Origin: Deltaproteobacteria bacterium
GTDB lineage: Bacteria; Bdellovibrionota_C; UBA2361; JAGFJO01
Length of the DNA: 64,000 nt
Reading direction: 5' to 3'
NCBI GenBank assembly: GCA_024102635.1
Contig: JAGFJO010000068.1
Location: forward strand, 1-64,000
The notes beneath the pieces were generated by a model, which was not told the origin of the DNA, searched no databases, and saw only the letters and a program-made list of their open reading frames with translations. Both the position numbers and the translations under genes were made by a program. This document shows positions 26,138 through 34,843 of this stretch, piece by piece (within the stretch, counting starts at the first letter, position 1; each line of letters begins with the position of its first letter).

Positions 26138-26977
26138 TTATCCGAATCGGCCGGTAATATAATCCTCGGTTTGCCTCTCGCGCGGCTTTGTAAAAATCTC
26201 TCTCGTATCCCCGAACTCCACAAGAGAACCTTCATAGAAGAAGGCTGTGTAGTCCGACACGCGCGCCGCTTGCTGCATGTTATGAGTCACAATTACAATG
26301 GTGTAGTGGCTGCGCAGCTCTCCTATTAAGTCTTCGATTTTAGCAGTTGAGCGAGGGTCAAGGGCCGACGCCGGTTCATCCATAAGAAGGATTTCAGGAT
26401 CCACAGCAAGCGCCCTTGCAATACAGAGGCGCTGCTGCTGCCCGCCCGAGAGGTCAAGCGCGCTTGTGTGAAGCCGATCTTTAACCTCCTTCCAAAGGTC
26501 TGCTCTTACCAGGCTTTTCTCTACTATTTCCTCCAACTTGGTCCTATCCTTGAGGCCGTACACGCGCGGTCCGAAAGCGATATTCTCAAAAATCGTTTTC
26601 GGAAATGGGTTGGATTTTTGGAAAACCATGCCAACCTCTTTACGCAAAGTAACTACATCGGTGTTGGGTGCATAGATGTCATTTCCGTCTATCCGAATTT
26701 CCCCGTTAAGACGCACACCGGGGATAATATCATTCATCCGATTCAACGTGCGCAAAAATGTCGATTTACCGCACCCTGAAGGACCTATAAGCGCAGTGAC
26801 GCGCTGGGGCAGCAAATTTAGCGAGATATTGTAGAGCGCTTGATGATTACCATAAAAAAAGTTTAGGTTCTCGACCTTAATCTTTGGCTCCACGGCAGCG
26901 GTTGGCTCGGCGTTGTCCGCCGCTCTAAAGCTAGTATTCATATCGGTTTTTATTTGGAACGCCGGTTCTGCACTCAT
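26138..26977 (-). CDS. pstB: Phosphate ABC transporter ATPase PstB
   Basis: 279 residues. Walker [16 protein letters not shown], signature [16 protein letters not shown], Walker [14 protein letters not shown], and the PstB-typical [16 protein letters not shown]. The ~25 residues before the core are non-conserved. Energises phosphate import with PstC and PstA. Starts 39 bases after pstA. Confidence 0.97.
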   Translation of the reverse strand: MSAEPAFQIKTDMNTSFRAADNAEPTAAVEPKIKVENLNFFYGNHQALYNISLNLLPQRVTALIGPSGCGKSTFLRTLNRMNDIIPGVRLNGEIRIDGNDIYAPNTDVVTLRKEVGMVFQKSNPFPKTIFENIAFGPRVYGLKDRTKLEEIVEKSLVRADLWKEVKDRLHTSALDLSGGQQQRLCIARALAVDPEILLMDEPASALDPRSTAKIEDLIGELRSHYTIVIVTHNMQQAARVSDYTAFFYEGSLVEFGDTREIFTKPRERQTEDYITGRFG

Positions 26978-27016
26978 TTTAACCTCACTTTGAGCATGCC
27001 TGCCAATAACAATTGT

Positions 27017-27925
27017 CTATCGTGTCCGCTTTTGATACTTGACCCTCAGCAAGATCGCGAACGCATTCATAGATAGAAGAATTATCAATAGCACGACCAT
27101 TGCCGCAGCCGCATTTGCATGAAACGCTTCTTGCGGACGGGAGACCCAGTTGTAAGCTTGAATCGGAAGTGCCGTAAAACTCGAGAATAGGCCGTCGGGA
27201 AGAAACGCTACGTACGTCAGTGCACCAATCGTGATCAGCGGCGCCGTCTCGCCGATTGCGCGAGAGAAAGCCAATATGCATCCGGTCATTATTCCCGGTA
27301 AAGCTACCGGCAAGACCTGGGTCCAAATGGTCTGCCACTGTGTCGCCCCGAGAGCCAGAGAAGCCTCGCGTAAGGTACGCGGCACAGTTCGTATCGCCTC
27401 ACGCGAAGCGATGATGATAACCGGAAGAATCAAAAGAGTTAATGCCAGCGCCCCGCTAAGCAAGCTCCGGTCGAAATCCAGCCAACGCACAAATATCTGA
27501 AGCGCCAGAATTCCGTAAATTATTGAGGGTACACCCGCCAGATTAGCAAGATTCAGCTCCAGCAGCGCTGTCCACCGGTTCTTGGGCGCGTACTCCTCTA
27601 GGTAGATAGCGGCTCCCACGCCGAGCGGCAGAGAAAAAACTATCGTTAGCAGCATCAAGCAGAAACTCCCGACCAACGCCGAGTAGATACCGGCCTTGGC
27701 TGCAAAGCGAGACGGAAAGGAAGTTAAAAAATCCCAGCTGAGGCGGTGGAAACCGTCGGAGAAGATATCAAATAACAGAGCGATAATGACGCTTAATGCC
27801 AGCAAGATCGCCAAAAGGGCGCAGACCTGGAAGATAAGGTCGCTGATCGGCCATTTTGCCCGTTCAATAGGCGCTGCTTCGCTCGAACTATCTGCATACA
27901 TCGGGGCTGCTTGTGCGGGCTGCAT
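27017..27925 (-). CDS. pstA: Phosphate ABC transporter permease PstA
   Basis: 302 residues, six membrane helices, with the permease EAA-like loop EASLALGATQWQTIWTQVLP followed by FSRAIGETAPL, the PstA hallmark. An N-terminal cytosolic extension of about 25 residues precedes the first helix. 23 bases after pstC. Confidence 0.95.
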   Translation of the reverse strand: MQPAQAAPMYADSSSEAAPIERAKWPISDLIFQVCALLAILLALSVIIALLFDIFSDGFHRLSWDFLTSFPSRFAAKAGIYSALVGSFCLMLLTIVFSLPLGVGAAIYLEEYAPKNRWTALLELNLANLAGVPSIIYGILALQIFVRWLDFDRSLLSGALALTLLILPVIIIASREAIRTVPRTLREASLALGATQWQTIWTQVLPVALPGIMTGCILAFSRAIGETAPLITIGALTYVAFLPDGLFSSFTALPIQAYNWVSRPQEAFHANAAAAMVVLLIILLSMNAFAILLRVKYQKRTR

Positions 27926-27948
27926 TATAAGTCACTCCATTAGTAGGG

Positions 27949-28827
27949 CTAAGCGTTTCTATAGCGGTTGCGAATCATGAAACTCACTGAGTTCAGTAGC
28001 AAAGTAATAAGGAATAACATTAGCCCAACCGCGAATATCGTTCTGTATTCCAAAGTCCCATGAGGCGTGTCCCCAAGCGAGATCTGAACGATATATGCGG
28101 TCATGGTCTCCACCGGACTAGTGGGGTCGAGTGTCAAATTTGGCTGCTGCCCGGCAGCAATCGCTACAATCATCGTCTCTCCAACCGCACGTGACATAGC
28201 CAAAATGAAGGCTGCCGTAATTCCGCCCAGAGCCGAGGGAATAAGAACCTTAAAAACCATCTGCAGCCTAGTGCACCCCATGGCGTAGGCCGCTTCCTTC
28301 AGTCCTTGAGGCACGCTGTAGAGAGCGTCTTCACTTAACGAGGCTACCATGGGCAGGATCATGAATCCCATTACAAGCCCGGGGCTAAGAGCATTAAAAC
28401 CCGGGAGCTCTGGAAATAGAGTTTGCAGCAGCGGTGTAACAAAGAGGAGGGCAAAGTAGCCGTATACGATTGTGGGTATCCCGGCAAGCAGCTCGAGTAT
28501 AGGTCTTAGCACCCGCCGAAGCGGCTCCGAAGCGAACTCACCCAGATATACCGCAACCAACAGTCCGAGCGGTAATGCGATTATAAGAGCGATAGCAGAG
28601 GTGAGAAGCGTTCCAGCCACCAGAGGGGCAATACCGAAACGTTTGATAGAAAAGAGTGGTGTCCACTCCGTGTCGAAAAGAAATTCCCAAAGAGAAACGT
28701 GCTCAAAGAAACCAAGCGCTTCAATTCCGAGAGCAATCACAATGCCTGTGGTGACGAATATCGAGAGCGAACCGCAAAGAAACAGCAGGCAATATATTAT
28801 AGACTCGGCTAACTTTCTTCTTTGCAC
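27949..28827 (-). CDS. pstC: Phosphate ABC transporter permease PstC
   Basis: 292 residues from GTG 28827 (AAGAG about 6 bases before). Six helices; EAA-like loop [20 protein letters not shown] and [11 protein letters not shown], typical of PstC. It lies 76 bases after pstS; that gap holds a very strong hairpin. Confidence 0.94.
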   Translation of the reverse strand: MQRRKLAESIIYCLLFLCGSLSIFVTTGIVIALGIEALGFFEHVSLWEFLFDTEWTPLFSIKRFGIAPLVAGTLLTSAIALIIALPLGLLVAVYLGEFASEPLRRVLRPILELLAGIPTIVYGYFALLFVTPLLQTLFPELPGFNALSPGLVMGFMILPMVASLSEDALYSVPQGLKEAAYAMGCTRLQMVFKVLIPSALGGITAAFILAMSRAVGETMIVAIAAGQQPNLTLDPTSPVETMTAYIVQISLGDTPHGTLEYRTIFAVGLMLFLITLLLNSVSFMIRNRYRNA

Positions 28828-28863
28828 GCTTAGCTCTTATTGTATATCCAGCTTTCAATGATA

Positions 28864-28889
28864 CTCCCCGGGGCTCCTGCCCCGGGGAG
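28864..28889 (-). promoter_or_regulatory. Perfect 11-bp stem-loop between pstS and pstC
   Basis: CTCCCCGGGGC (28864-28874) and GCCCCGGGGAG (28879-28889) form an 11-bp GC stem with a 4-base loop, 14 bases after the pstS stop. In the transcript no T-run follows, so it is likely a partial terminator or a 3' stabiliser that lets pstS be made in excess over the membrane components, as expected for a binding protein. Confidence 0.65.
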
Positions 28890-28903
28890 GTAGAATCAAG
28901 TGA

Positions 28904-29926
28904 CTAGCTTCCTTTAGTGTAGAGCTCCTCAAGAGTGGCGAGCTGCGAATGGCCGCCGCTATACACCGAGCCGGTCACCCTCTCGGCGAAGCGATTGGTA
29001 GCCAGCTCTGTTACCTTGTCGGGAAGCTGCACATACCCTACTTCTGGTGAAAGGGTGTTAGTGTTTTTAAGGTAGAACTGTACAAATTCCTTAATCTCCG
29101 GTCGCTCGGCTGCCTGCTTGCGTACATATACGAATAGCGGGCGTGAAAGCGGCTGATAGATCCCTTCAATTACATTCTCAGCGTTAGCCATCTGCGGGCC
29201 CGCACCGTTGTCCCCCTTTCCATCGTCGACCGGAACCATTTTAAGTTTCCCTTTGTTCTCCTCATAGTAAGCTAAGCCGAAGAACCCGAGCGCGTTCACA
29301 TCGTTTGCAACTCCCTGTACGATAGTATTGTCATCCTCACTGCTTGTGTAGTCGCCGCGTGAAGCGTCTTCTTTCCCCATGATCGCCTCGGTGAAATAAT
29401 CATAGGTACCGGAATCAATCCCAGGGCCGAAAAGCCGAAGAGGCTGGTTGGGCCACTCCGAACGGATCTGGTTCCACTTCGTGATTTTGCCCTGCGCCTC
29501 CGGCTCCCACATCTTCTTCAGATCCGCGACGGTAAGCGACTTAACCCAGGTATTCTTAGGGTTCACTACTATCGAGATAGCATCGTAGGCAACTGGCAGC
29601 TCTATGAAGTCAACCTTGTTCGCAGAACACGTTTCAATCTCCGAGGGCTTGATCGGCCTTGAAGCATCAGAGATATCTGTTTCTCCCGTACAAAATTTCT
29701 TGAATCCCCCGCCCGTTCCGGAGATTCCCACGGTCACTCTGACATCCCCGTGGATTTTTCCGAACTCCTCCGCTACTGCTTCTGTGATCGGATAAACGGT
29801 GCTCGATCCGTCGACTTTGATGGTGCCTGAAAGATTTTCCGGCACCGCTGCATCAACATTTGTTTTCCACGCCGGCAGTACTAATACTGCCAACAAAAAT
29901 GGTGCATAAATATCTCTTATCCTCAT
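28904..29926 (-). CDS. pstS: Phosphate-binding periplasmic protein PstS
   Basis: 340 residues. Sec signal peptide, then [19 protein letters not shown] and [14 protein letters not shown], the phosphate-binding loops of the SphX/PstS-2 type, and [13 protein letters not shown]. Captures phosphate in the periplasm for PstCAB. ATG 29926 has a strong GGAGG site. Preceded by a Pho-box-like direct repeat. Confidence 0.95.
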   Translation of the reverse strand: MRIRDIYAPFLLAVLVLPAWKTNVDAAVPENLSGTIKVDGSSTVYPITEAVAEEFGKIHGDVRVTVGISGTGGGFKKFCTGETDISDASRPIKPSEIETCSANKVDFIELPVAYDAISIVVNPKNTWVKSLTVADLKKMWEPEAQGKITKWNQIRSEWPNQPLRLFGPGIDSGTYDYFTEAIMGKEDASRGDYTSSEDDNTIVQGVANDVNALGFFGLAYYEENKGKLKMVPVDDGKGDNGAGPQMANAENVIEGIYQPLSRPLFVYVRKQAAERPEIKEFVQFYLKNTNTLSPEVGYVQLPDKVTELATNRFAERVTGSVYSGGHSQLATLEELYTKGS

Positions 29927-30011
29927 ATTCCTCCAAATGATTTAGTGAGGTGTATTTCCCGTACTGACATACGTTAATTTACCGCAAGTCCGCAGCAAAA
30001 CTAACCCGATC

Positions 30012-30029
30012 ATGTTAGGGGCGTGTTAG
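30012..30029 (-). promoter_or_regulatory. Pho-box-like direct repeat upstream of pstS
   Basis: On the coding (minus) strand CTAACACGCCCCTAACATG holds two 7-base units, CTAACAC and CTAACAT, exactly 11 bases apart (forward 30023-30029 and 30012-30018). PhoB sites in other bacteria are 7-base direct repeats with the same 11-base period (E. coli CTGTCAT), so spacing and position (about 90-100 bases before pstS) fit, with a lineage-specific base sequence. Confidence 0.5.
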
Positions 30030-30084
30030 AAGTAAAAGAGAGGATCGTTAATATTTGACCGGCCGGATGTATTACCGGGGGAAG

Positions 30085-30438
30085 TTAGTGGCGAAGCAAA
30101 AGATAGCTGCCGGTCACTAAAAGAAAGACCCCAAAAATCCGCCTCAAAGTATCGGCAGGCAGCGCCTGTGCTGAAGCTGCTCCGAAGTAGGCTCCGATTA
30201 TTGCGCCTAATGCGAGAAAAATGACAGCCATTAAATGAGGATGGCTATAAGAAGCATGCTTTAACGTACCCGAAATGGCGGCAGGAATAATTGCAAATAA
30301 CGAGACCTGAATTGATTGATGAGGAGTCATCCCGGCCAAAATCATCAAGGCAGGCACCATTACTATTCCGCCGCCGATTCCCAAAAGTCCACTCAGGAAT
30401 CCCGCAAAAAGCCCTATTATGATGTAGATCAAGTGCAT
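30085..30438 (-). CDS. Half-size TSUP family (TauE/SafE-like) membrane protein
   Basis: 117 residues from ATG 30438; AGGAGG lies just before it (a TTG two codons later is also possible). It shows the TSUP repeat start GLFAGFLSGLLGIGGGIVMVP and GMTPHQSIQVSL, then GAIIGAYFGA. Full TauE/SafE exporters have two such repeats (~250 residues); this is one, so it should dimerise. Placed between phoR and pstS on the same strand, it may transport an anion linked to phosphate or sulfur metabolism. Function inferred only from family. Confidence 0.8.
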   Translation of the reverse strand: MHLIYIIIGLFAGFLSGLLGIGGGIVMVPALMILAGMTPHQSIQVSLFAIIPAAISGTLKHASYSHPHLMAVIFLALGAIIGAYFGAASAQALPADTLRRIFGVFLLVTGSYLLLRH

Positions 30439-30520
30439 ATGCCTCCTAAACGAATTTTTACCAGGAACTCCTACAGCACATAGCTTCTCCAAAAAAACAG
30501 TTGCGGAGATGATATCTTGG

Positions 30521-32317
30521 CTAACCGTGCCCCTTGGAGGAAGGGATGAAGATCGTAAAGCGGCTGCCTCTCCCGGGCGTGCTGTCGGCAGAAACATATC
30601 CCCCATGAGAGATCGCGATATGCTTTACTATCGCCAGCCCAAGACCGGTACCTCCATGCTGCCTGCTGCGTGCCGTATCAACACGATAAAACCTCTCGAA
30701 GATCCTCTCAAGATGAGCTTTCTCTATTCCCGGCCCTTGGTCCAGAACGTCGACCTGAACGCCCTTTTCCGATTCCCTTCCCTGCACCTTAATAATGCTA
30801 TTCTCCGGCGTATATTTGATTGCATTATCAATGAGATTCACTATAGCCTGCTCAAGCAGAGAGACGTTTGCGTCAACCATCACATTCTCTTGGCATTCGA
30901 TGTCAATGGCGGTTTTCTTATCAGCCGCCTTATGCTCGCAGCTCTGCTTTGCTGCCATAACTATCGCTATCAGCGGCACGGTATCTTTCTCTATTTCACC
31001 CCGGTCCTCGCTCTGTTCCATGCGGGCAAGAGTAAGTAGGTCTTCGATTATCTGGTTCAATCTCTCTGCGTGGCGCGAGATGATGGTTAGAAACCTATTT
31101 AGCTCCTCTTTATTGTGCATTGCGCCTTCCAGCAAGGTTTCCGTAAACCCTTTAATCGTGGTGATTGGGGTCTTAAGCTCGTGCGATACATTCGCTACAA
31201 AATCCCGTCTGATATTTTCGAGCCTCTTAAGATGAGTAGCATCGTTCAACACGATAAGGACCGCATACTTTTGGCCTGCAGTATCGCGAAGAATTGTCGA
31301 ATAAGCGTGAATATGCAGCTCACGCTCCTGATAAACGGTGATCTCTTCCTCGATTGAACTTTCTTCTTGTAGCGCACGCTCCGCAAATCTTTGCAGCCGT
31401 ATGTCGCGGAATAATTCCGGAACACTCATCCCGGAGGCCTGCTCCGGCAGAATATCGAGCAGTTTCCCTGCCGAGCGGTTGATGCTGGTTACAATAAGAT
31501 CCATATTGACCGCAACGACGCCCTCCCTCAAGTGCGAGAGCAGGTCGTCCCTAGCTGATTTCTCGCTCTTTAGGCGCGCAATCTCCCGCTCGAGCGACGA
31601 GCCTAACCTGTTTATCTGCAGGGCTAAAGAAGCATACTGGCTTCGAACTGATGTATCGGCGCGAAAGGCGAGATCTCCGGAGCGAAACTTTCTCACCACT
31701 TCAATTAGTTCTTCCATCTCGGGATCCCTGCCAGAGCCGAAGTAGAGCCACAATGCAAGTGCTGTCCCTGCAATAAGGAGGGAGAGCATCAACCACTCAG
31801 CGGGCGAGACCGCCACTGCGCTATGCTTCTCCACATCGTGCGATAAGCGGAGGATGCGTGCATCTCCAAGGTCAACGGGATGGGACACCGCAATCCGCTT
31901 GAAACCAGCCTTCACATTACGCGGAAGATATTGGTATGAACCTATCGCTCCTGAAAGGGCCGACCGCACGTCCGGATATGAAGAGAGATCTCTACCGGCC
32001 ATCTCTATTTCGCTTGAATGCAAGACGCTGCCCGCATCGCTCAAAAGCGAAATTGTAAGCCCGAACTCCGGCTTCGCGCTCAATGCTGCCGAAAACTGGG
32101 TTAGAACACTTTCATGTTGAGGTTGGGTGGATAGCAACCTGTTCATGACTGCCGCCGACTGATGAAGAGATTCAAATGATTGGGTGATGAGAGCGTCGCG
32201 AGCCCTAAAGCTGGACCAGATGACTGCGCCGGCAGCAGCCGCGCACGAGGCGAAAATCAGCATCACGATGTTCAGCTGTCCGCGTGAGAGCCTGAAGCCT
32301 TCTCTCGTTCGCATCAT
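30521..32317 (-). CDS. phoR: Phosphate regulon sensor histidine kinase PhoR
   Basis: 598 residues. A first membrane helix (about 15-38), a ~135-residue periplasmic region, a second helix (about 170-192), HAMP-like linker, PAS domain, HisKA with the phospho-accepting His in ANVSHELKTPITTIKGF, and HATPase with NLIDNAIKYTPEN, DQGPGIE and GGTGLGLAIVKH. The periplasmic domain makes it larger than E. coli PhoR. It follows phoB by 9 bases. The pathway partners pst and phoU lie downstream. Confidence 0.93.
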   Translation of the reverse strand: MMRTREGFRLSRGQLNIVMLIFASCAAAAGAVIWSSFRARDALITQSFESLHQSAAVMNRLLSTQPQHESVLTQFSAALSAKPEFGLTISLLSDAGSVLHSSEIEMAGRDLSSYPDVRSALSGAIGSYQYLPRNVKAGFKRIAVSHPVDLGDARILRLSHDVEKHSAVAVSPAEWLMLSLLIAGTALALWLYFGSGRDPEMEELIEVVRKFRSGDLAFRADTSVRSQYASLALQINRLGSSLEREIARLKSEKSARDDLLSHLREGVVAVNMDLIVTSINRSAGKLLDILPEQASGMSVPELFRDIRLQRFAERALQEESSIEEEITVYQERELHIHAYSTILRDTAGQKYAVLIVLNDATHLKRLENIRRDFVANVSHELKTPITTIKGFTETLLEGAMHNKEELNRFLTIISRHAERLNQIIEDLLTLARMEQSEDRGEIEKDTVPLIAIVMAAKQSCEHKAADKKTAIDIECQENVMVDANVSLLEQAIVNLIDNAIKYTPENSIIKVQGRESEKGVQVDVLDQGPGIEKAHLERIFERFYRVDTARSRQHGGTGLGLAIVKHIAISHGGYVSADSTPGRGSRFTIFIPSSKGHG

Positions 32318-32326
32318 AAGGACCGA

Positions 32327-33013
32327 TTATCCCCTAAAGCGGTAGCCCACGCCCCTTACAGTTTCAATATACTCCCCGTAATCTCCGAGCTTTTTGCGAA
32401 GTCCTACGATCTGAACGTCTACAGAGCGATCGGTCACCGGATAGTCCTCTCCGTGGACGGCATCGACGATCTGGTAACGCGAGAAAACGAGCCCTCTCTG
32501 GCGGGCCAAGAAGTGCAGCAGTTTAAATTCAGTCGAGGTAAGGTCAATTAGGCGTTCGCTAATTTTAACTTCATGCCGGCTGGGATTGATAACTAGCTCA
32601 TCGATCCTCACTGTGGCGGACTTATCGCCCTCTATAGTAAGGTCGCGCCTCAGGACCGCTTTCACTCTTGCACTGAGGACCCGCGGGCTGAAAGGCTTTA
32701 CTATATAATCATCTGCTCCAAGCTCCAGGCCGGTCACCACGTCAGCTTCTGAGCCTTTAGCCGTGAGCATAATAATTGCAATGTGACGGGTTTTAGGATC
32801 TGATTTTATCACCTTGCACACCTCGAGGCCGTCCAAACCGGGAAGCATCAGATCCAGTATCACAAGTTTGGGCGCCTCGTTACGGGCGAACGAGATTGCA
32901 TCTTCGCCGGAGGCAACCCCCGTTACGGAGTATCCGTCCTTAGTCAGATTATAACGAACAAGCTCAAGGATATCCTCCTCGTCCTCTACCACCAGTATCT
33001 TATCCTTCTTCAT
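32327..33013 (-). CDS. phoB: Phosphate regulon response regulator PhoB
   Basis: 228 residues, OmpR/PhoB family. Receiver domain with the acidic pair in LVVEDEEDI, phospho-accepting Asp in LVILDLMLPGLDG (about residue 54), and K in DYIVKPFSP; C-terminal winged helix with LTSTEFKLLHFLARQRG and VDVQIVGLRKKLGDYGEYIETVRGVGYRF. Activates pst genes under phosphate shortage. First gene of the phosphate block. Confidence 0.95.
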   Translation of the reverse strand: MKKDKILVVEDEEDILELVRYNLTKDGYSVTGVASGEDAISFARNEAPKLVILDLMLPGLDGLEVCKVIKSDPKTRHIAIIMLTAKGSEADVVTGLELGADDYIVKPFSPRVLSARVKAVLRRDLTIEGDKSATVRIDELVINPSRHEVKISERLIDLTSTEFKLLHFLARQRGLVFSRYQIVDAVHGEDYPVTDRSVDVQIVGLRKKLGDYGEYIETVRGVGYRFRG

Positions 33014-33161
33014 ACAATGGCCCTTGCTTTCAATACTAACGATCGATTAGGGATTCGGTAAAAGTGCACTAGCCCCAATATTTCATGAACATTCTCTGGC
33101 CAATGGTAAGCGGAAGAGCAGCATAAGTTGATACCTATACAGCTAGAATGCGGTTAATTAT

Positions 33162-33179
33162 CTGTTCAGATATTGTTAG
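33162..33179 (-). promoter_or_regulatory. Possible degenerate Pho box upstream of phoB
   Basis: On the phoB strand: CTAACAA-TATC-TGAACAG. The first unit matches the CTAACA of the pstS site and the second keeps AACA 11 bases further on. It would imply autoregulation. It overlaps the short palindrome ATCTGTTCAGAT (33160-33171), so another regulator is also possible. Confidence 0.3.
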
Positions 33180-33185
33180 GGTCAA

Positions 33186-33214
33186 TTGATTGATCTCATA
33201 GTATTTGCTACAAG
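33186..33214 (+). promoter_or_regulatory. Probable ridA promoter, leaderless
   Basis: TTGATT (33186-33191), 17-base spacer, TACAAG (33209-33214). The ATG of ridA begins 8 bases after the -10 box, so the transcript should start at or next to it. No Shine-Dalgarno sequence is present. Confidence 0.4.
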
Positions 33215-33221
33215 ATAGCAC

Positions 33222-33608
33222 ATGATTGAATACATAAATGATGTAGCCGATGCGCCTAAAGCAATCGGCCCCTACTCACAGGCGGTAATCTGTAATGGCA
33301 TGGTATTCCTGTCGGGTCAGATTCCGCTGGATCCCGCCACCGGGCAGCTGGCCGGCAGCGACATTGAGACTCAGACCGAGCAGGTAATGAAGAACTTGAG
33401 CGCAATTTTGAAACATTTGCAGCTCGACTTTGCTGCCGTCGCCAAGACCACCATTCTTCTTTCGGATCTCGGCCACTTCAAGACCGTCAACGGTATTTAC
33501 GAAAAGTGGCTGGGGAAGTACCGCCCTGCCCGTGCAACTTTTCAGGTTGCCGGATTGCCGCTCGGGTCCCTTGTAGAAATTGAGATGGTAGCGTCGCTGA
33601 AGGCATAG
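33222..33608 (+). CDS. ridA: RidA family 2-iminobutanoate/2-iminopropanoate deaminase
   Basis: 128 residues, standard length. Family landmarks: APKAIGPYSQAVICNGMVFLSGQIPLDP shortened here as IGPYSQAV and SGQIPLDP, the catalytic Arg in RPARATFQVAGLP and the final LVEIEMVA. Hydrolyses reactive enamine/imine intermediates made by PLP enzymes. First gene of a likely operon with two glycosyltransferases. Confidence 0.95.
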   Translation: MIEYINDVADAPKAIGPYSQAVICNGMVFLSGQIPLDPATGQLAGSDIETQTEQVMKNLSAILKHLQLDFAAVAKTTILLSDLGHFKTVNGIYEKWLGKYRPARATFQVAGLPLGSLVEIEMVASLKA

Positions 33609-33614
33609 TAAGCG

Positions 33615-34835
33615 ATGCAGATAAGATTCATGCAGCGGGTGGATTACTGGTTAGGAATCCCGCTGTGCTTCTTTGCGTCATTATTACGGCGGCTGATTGA
33701 TCTATTTATCCCGCCATCCAGCAAACCGCCCTCAAAGATACTATTCATTGAGTTAAGTGAGATGGGTTCTGCCATCATCGCTTATTCGGCCATGCACAAG
33801 GCTGAAAAGATGGTGGGAAGAGAGAATCTTTACTTTCTAATCTTCGAAAAAAATAGAGAGAGCGTTGATCTTCTGGCGAAGATTCCGGCTGAAAACGTAA
33901 TCACCATTGATGACAGCTCACTGCCGCGCTTCTTGGCGGGGGCGCTTAGGGCCGTAATCACGCTTCGCAAGTTATCGATAGATGCCGTAGTGGACCTGGA
34001 GCTTTTCTCACGCTGCACTGCCCTGCTCTCTTACGCTTGCGGCGCGCGAATTCGCGCCGGATTCTATAACTATTCGGAGGAAGGGCTTTACCGCGGGTCG
34101 TTATTTACCCACCGCGTATACTATAATTCAACGCAGCATATGGCGCTTAACTTTCTTGCGCTGGTCGGCTCACTTGACGCCGATACGCGCGATTTTCCGC
34201 TGGTGAAAAAGAACTTTTCCGGGGAACTTCGTCCGGCGCCCCGTTTCATTCCTAGCGAGGAGGAAAGCCGGGCAATTCAGCAGCTGCTCGATTCTTCAGG
34301 CTTTAAACGCGACGATGAATGCCGTTTAATCGTCCTGAATCCTGATCCTGGACTTCTCCAGCTGCGCGGCTGGCCGCTCGAGAATTACGGCCATCTTGTT
34401 TCCCAGCTCTCCGTGAATCGTGGCAAAACGGTTTTCGCGGTGATCGGGCTATCCCGTTCTCATTCCTATTACAAAGCAGTATCGCAGGCTGCCCCGGCCG
34501 CTCGTGTTATTGACCTTACCGGCAAGACAAGGAACCTGCGCGAGGTGCTGGCTCTGCTTAGTGTCAGTGATCTTTTAATTACGACCGACAGTGGCCCGGC
34601 TCATATGGCTGTCCTAACCGGAATCAACAGCATAGTGCTTTTCGGCCCGGAGACTCCATTACGATACGCCCCACTCAGCCCCGGCACGGTGACGATGTTC
34701 GCCGGTCTCTCATGCAGTCCGTGTTATTCGGCGGCCAACCACCGGCACTCTGTATGCCGCAATAATGTCTGCATGCAAGCTATAACCGTCAAGGAGGTGC
34801 TTTCTCGGGTAGAGGGGATGCTCGGCTTTACTTAG
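33615..34835 (+). CDS. Glycosyltransferase family 9 (heptosyltransferase-like)
   Basis: 406 residues. A membrane-proximal N-terminus, then a GT-B fold with LIVLNPDPG and the GT9 signature TTDSGPAHMAVLTG...VLFGPETPLRYAPL (about residues 320-350). GT9 enzymes add heptose or other sugars to the lipopolysaccharide core. The C-terminal CSPCYSAANHRHSVC has three Cys in the position common in this subfamily. Starts 6 bases after ridA. Confidence 0.87.
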   Translation: MQIRFMQRVDYWLGIPLCFFASLLRRLIDLFIPPSSKPPSKILFIELSEMGSAIIAYSAMHKAEKMVGRENLYFLIFEKNRESVDLLAKIPAENVITIDDSSLPRFLAGALRAVITLRKLSIDAVVDLELFSRCTALLSYACGARIRAGFYNYSEEGLYRGSLFTHRVYYNSTQHMALNFLALVGSLDADTRDFPLVKKNFSGELRPAPRFIPSEEESRAIQQLLDSSGFKRDDECRLIVLNPDPGLLQLRGWPLENYGHLVSQLSVNRGKTVFAVIGLSRSHSYYKAVSQAAPAARVIDLTGKTRNLREVLALLSVSDLLITTDSGPAHMAVLTGINSIVLFGPETPLRYAPLSPGTVTMFAGLSCSPCYSAANHRHSVCRNNVCMQAITVKEVLSRVEGMLGFT

Positions 34836-34843
34836 CTTTTGAA

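Noticed and set aside
30439..30606. N-terminal extension of the TSUP gene to 30606
   Set aside because: Overlaps phoR in another frame; AGGAGG directly precedes ATG 30438.
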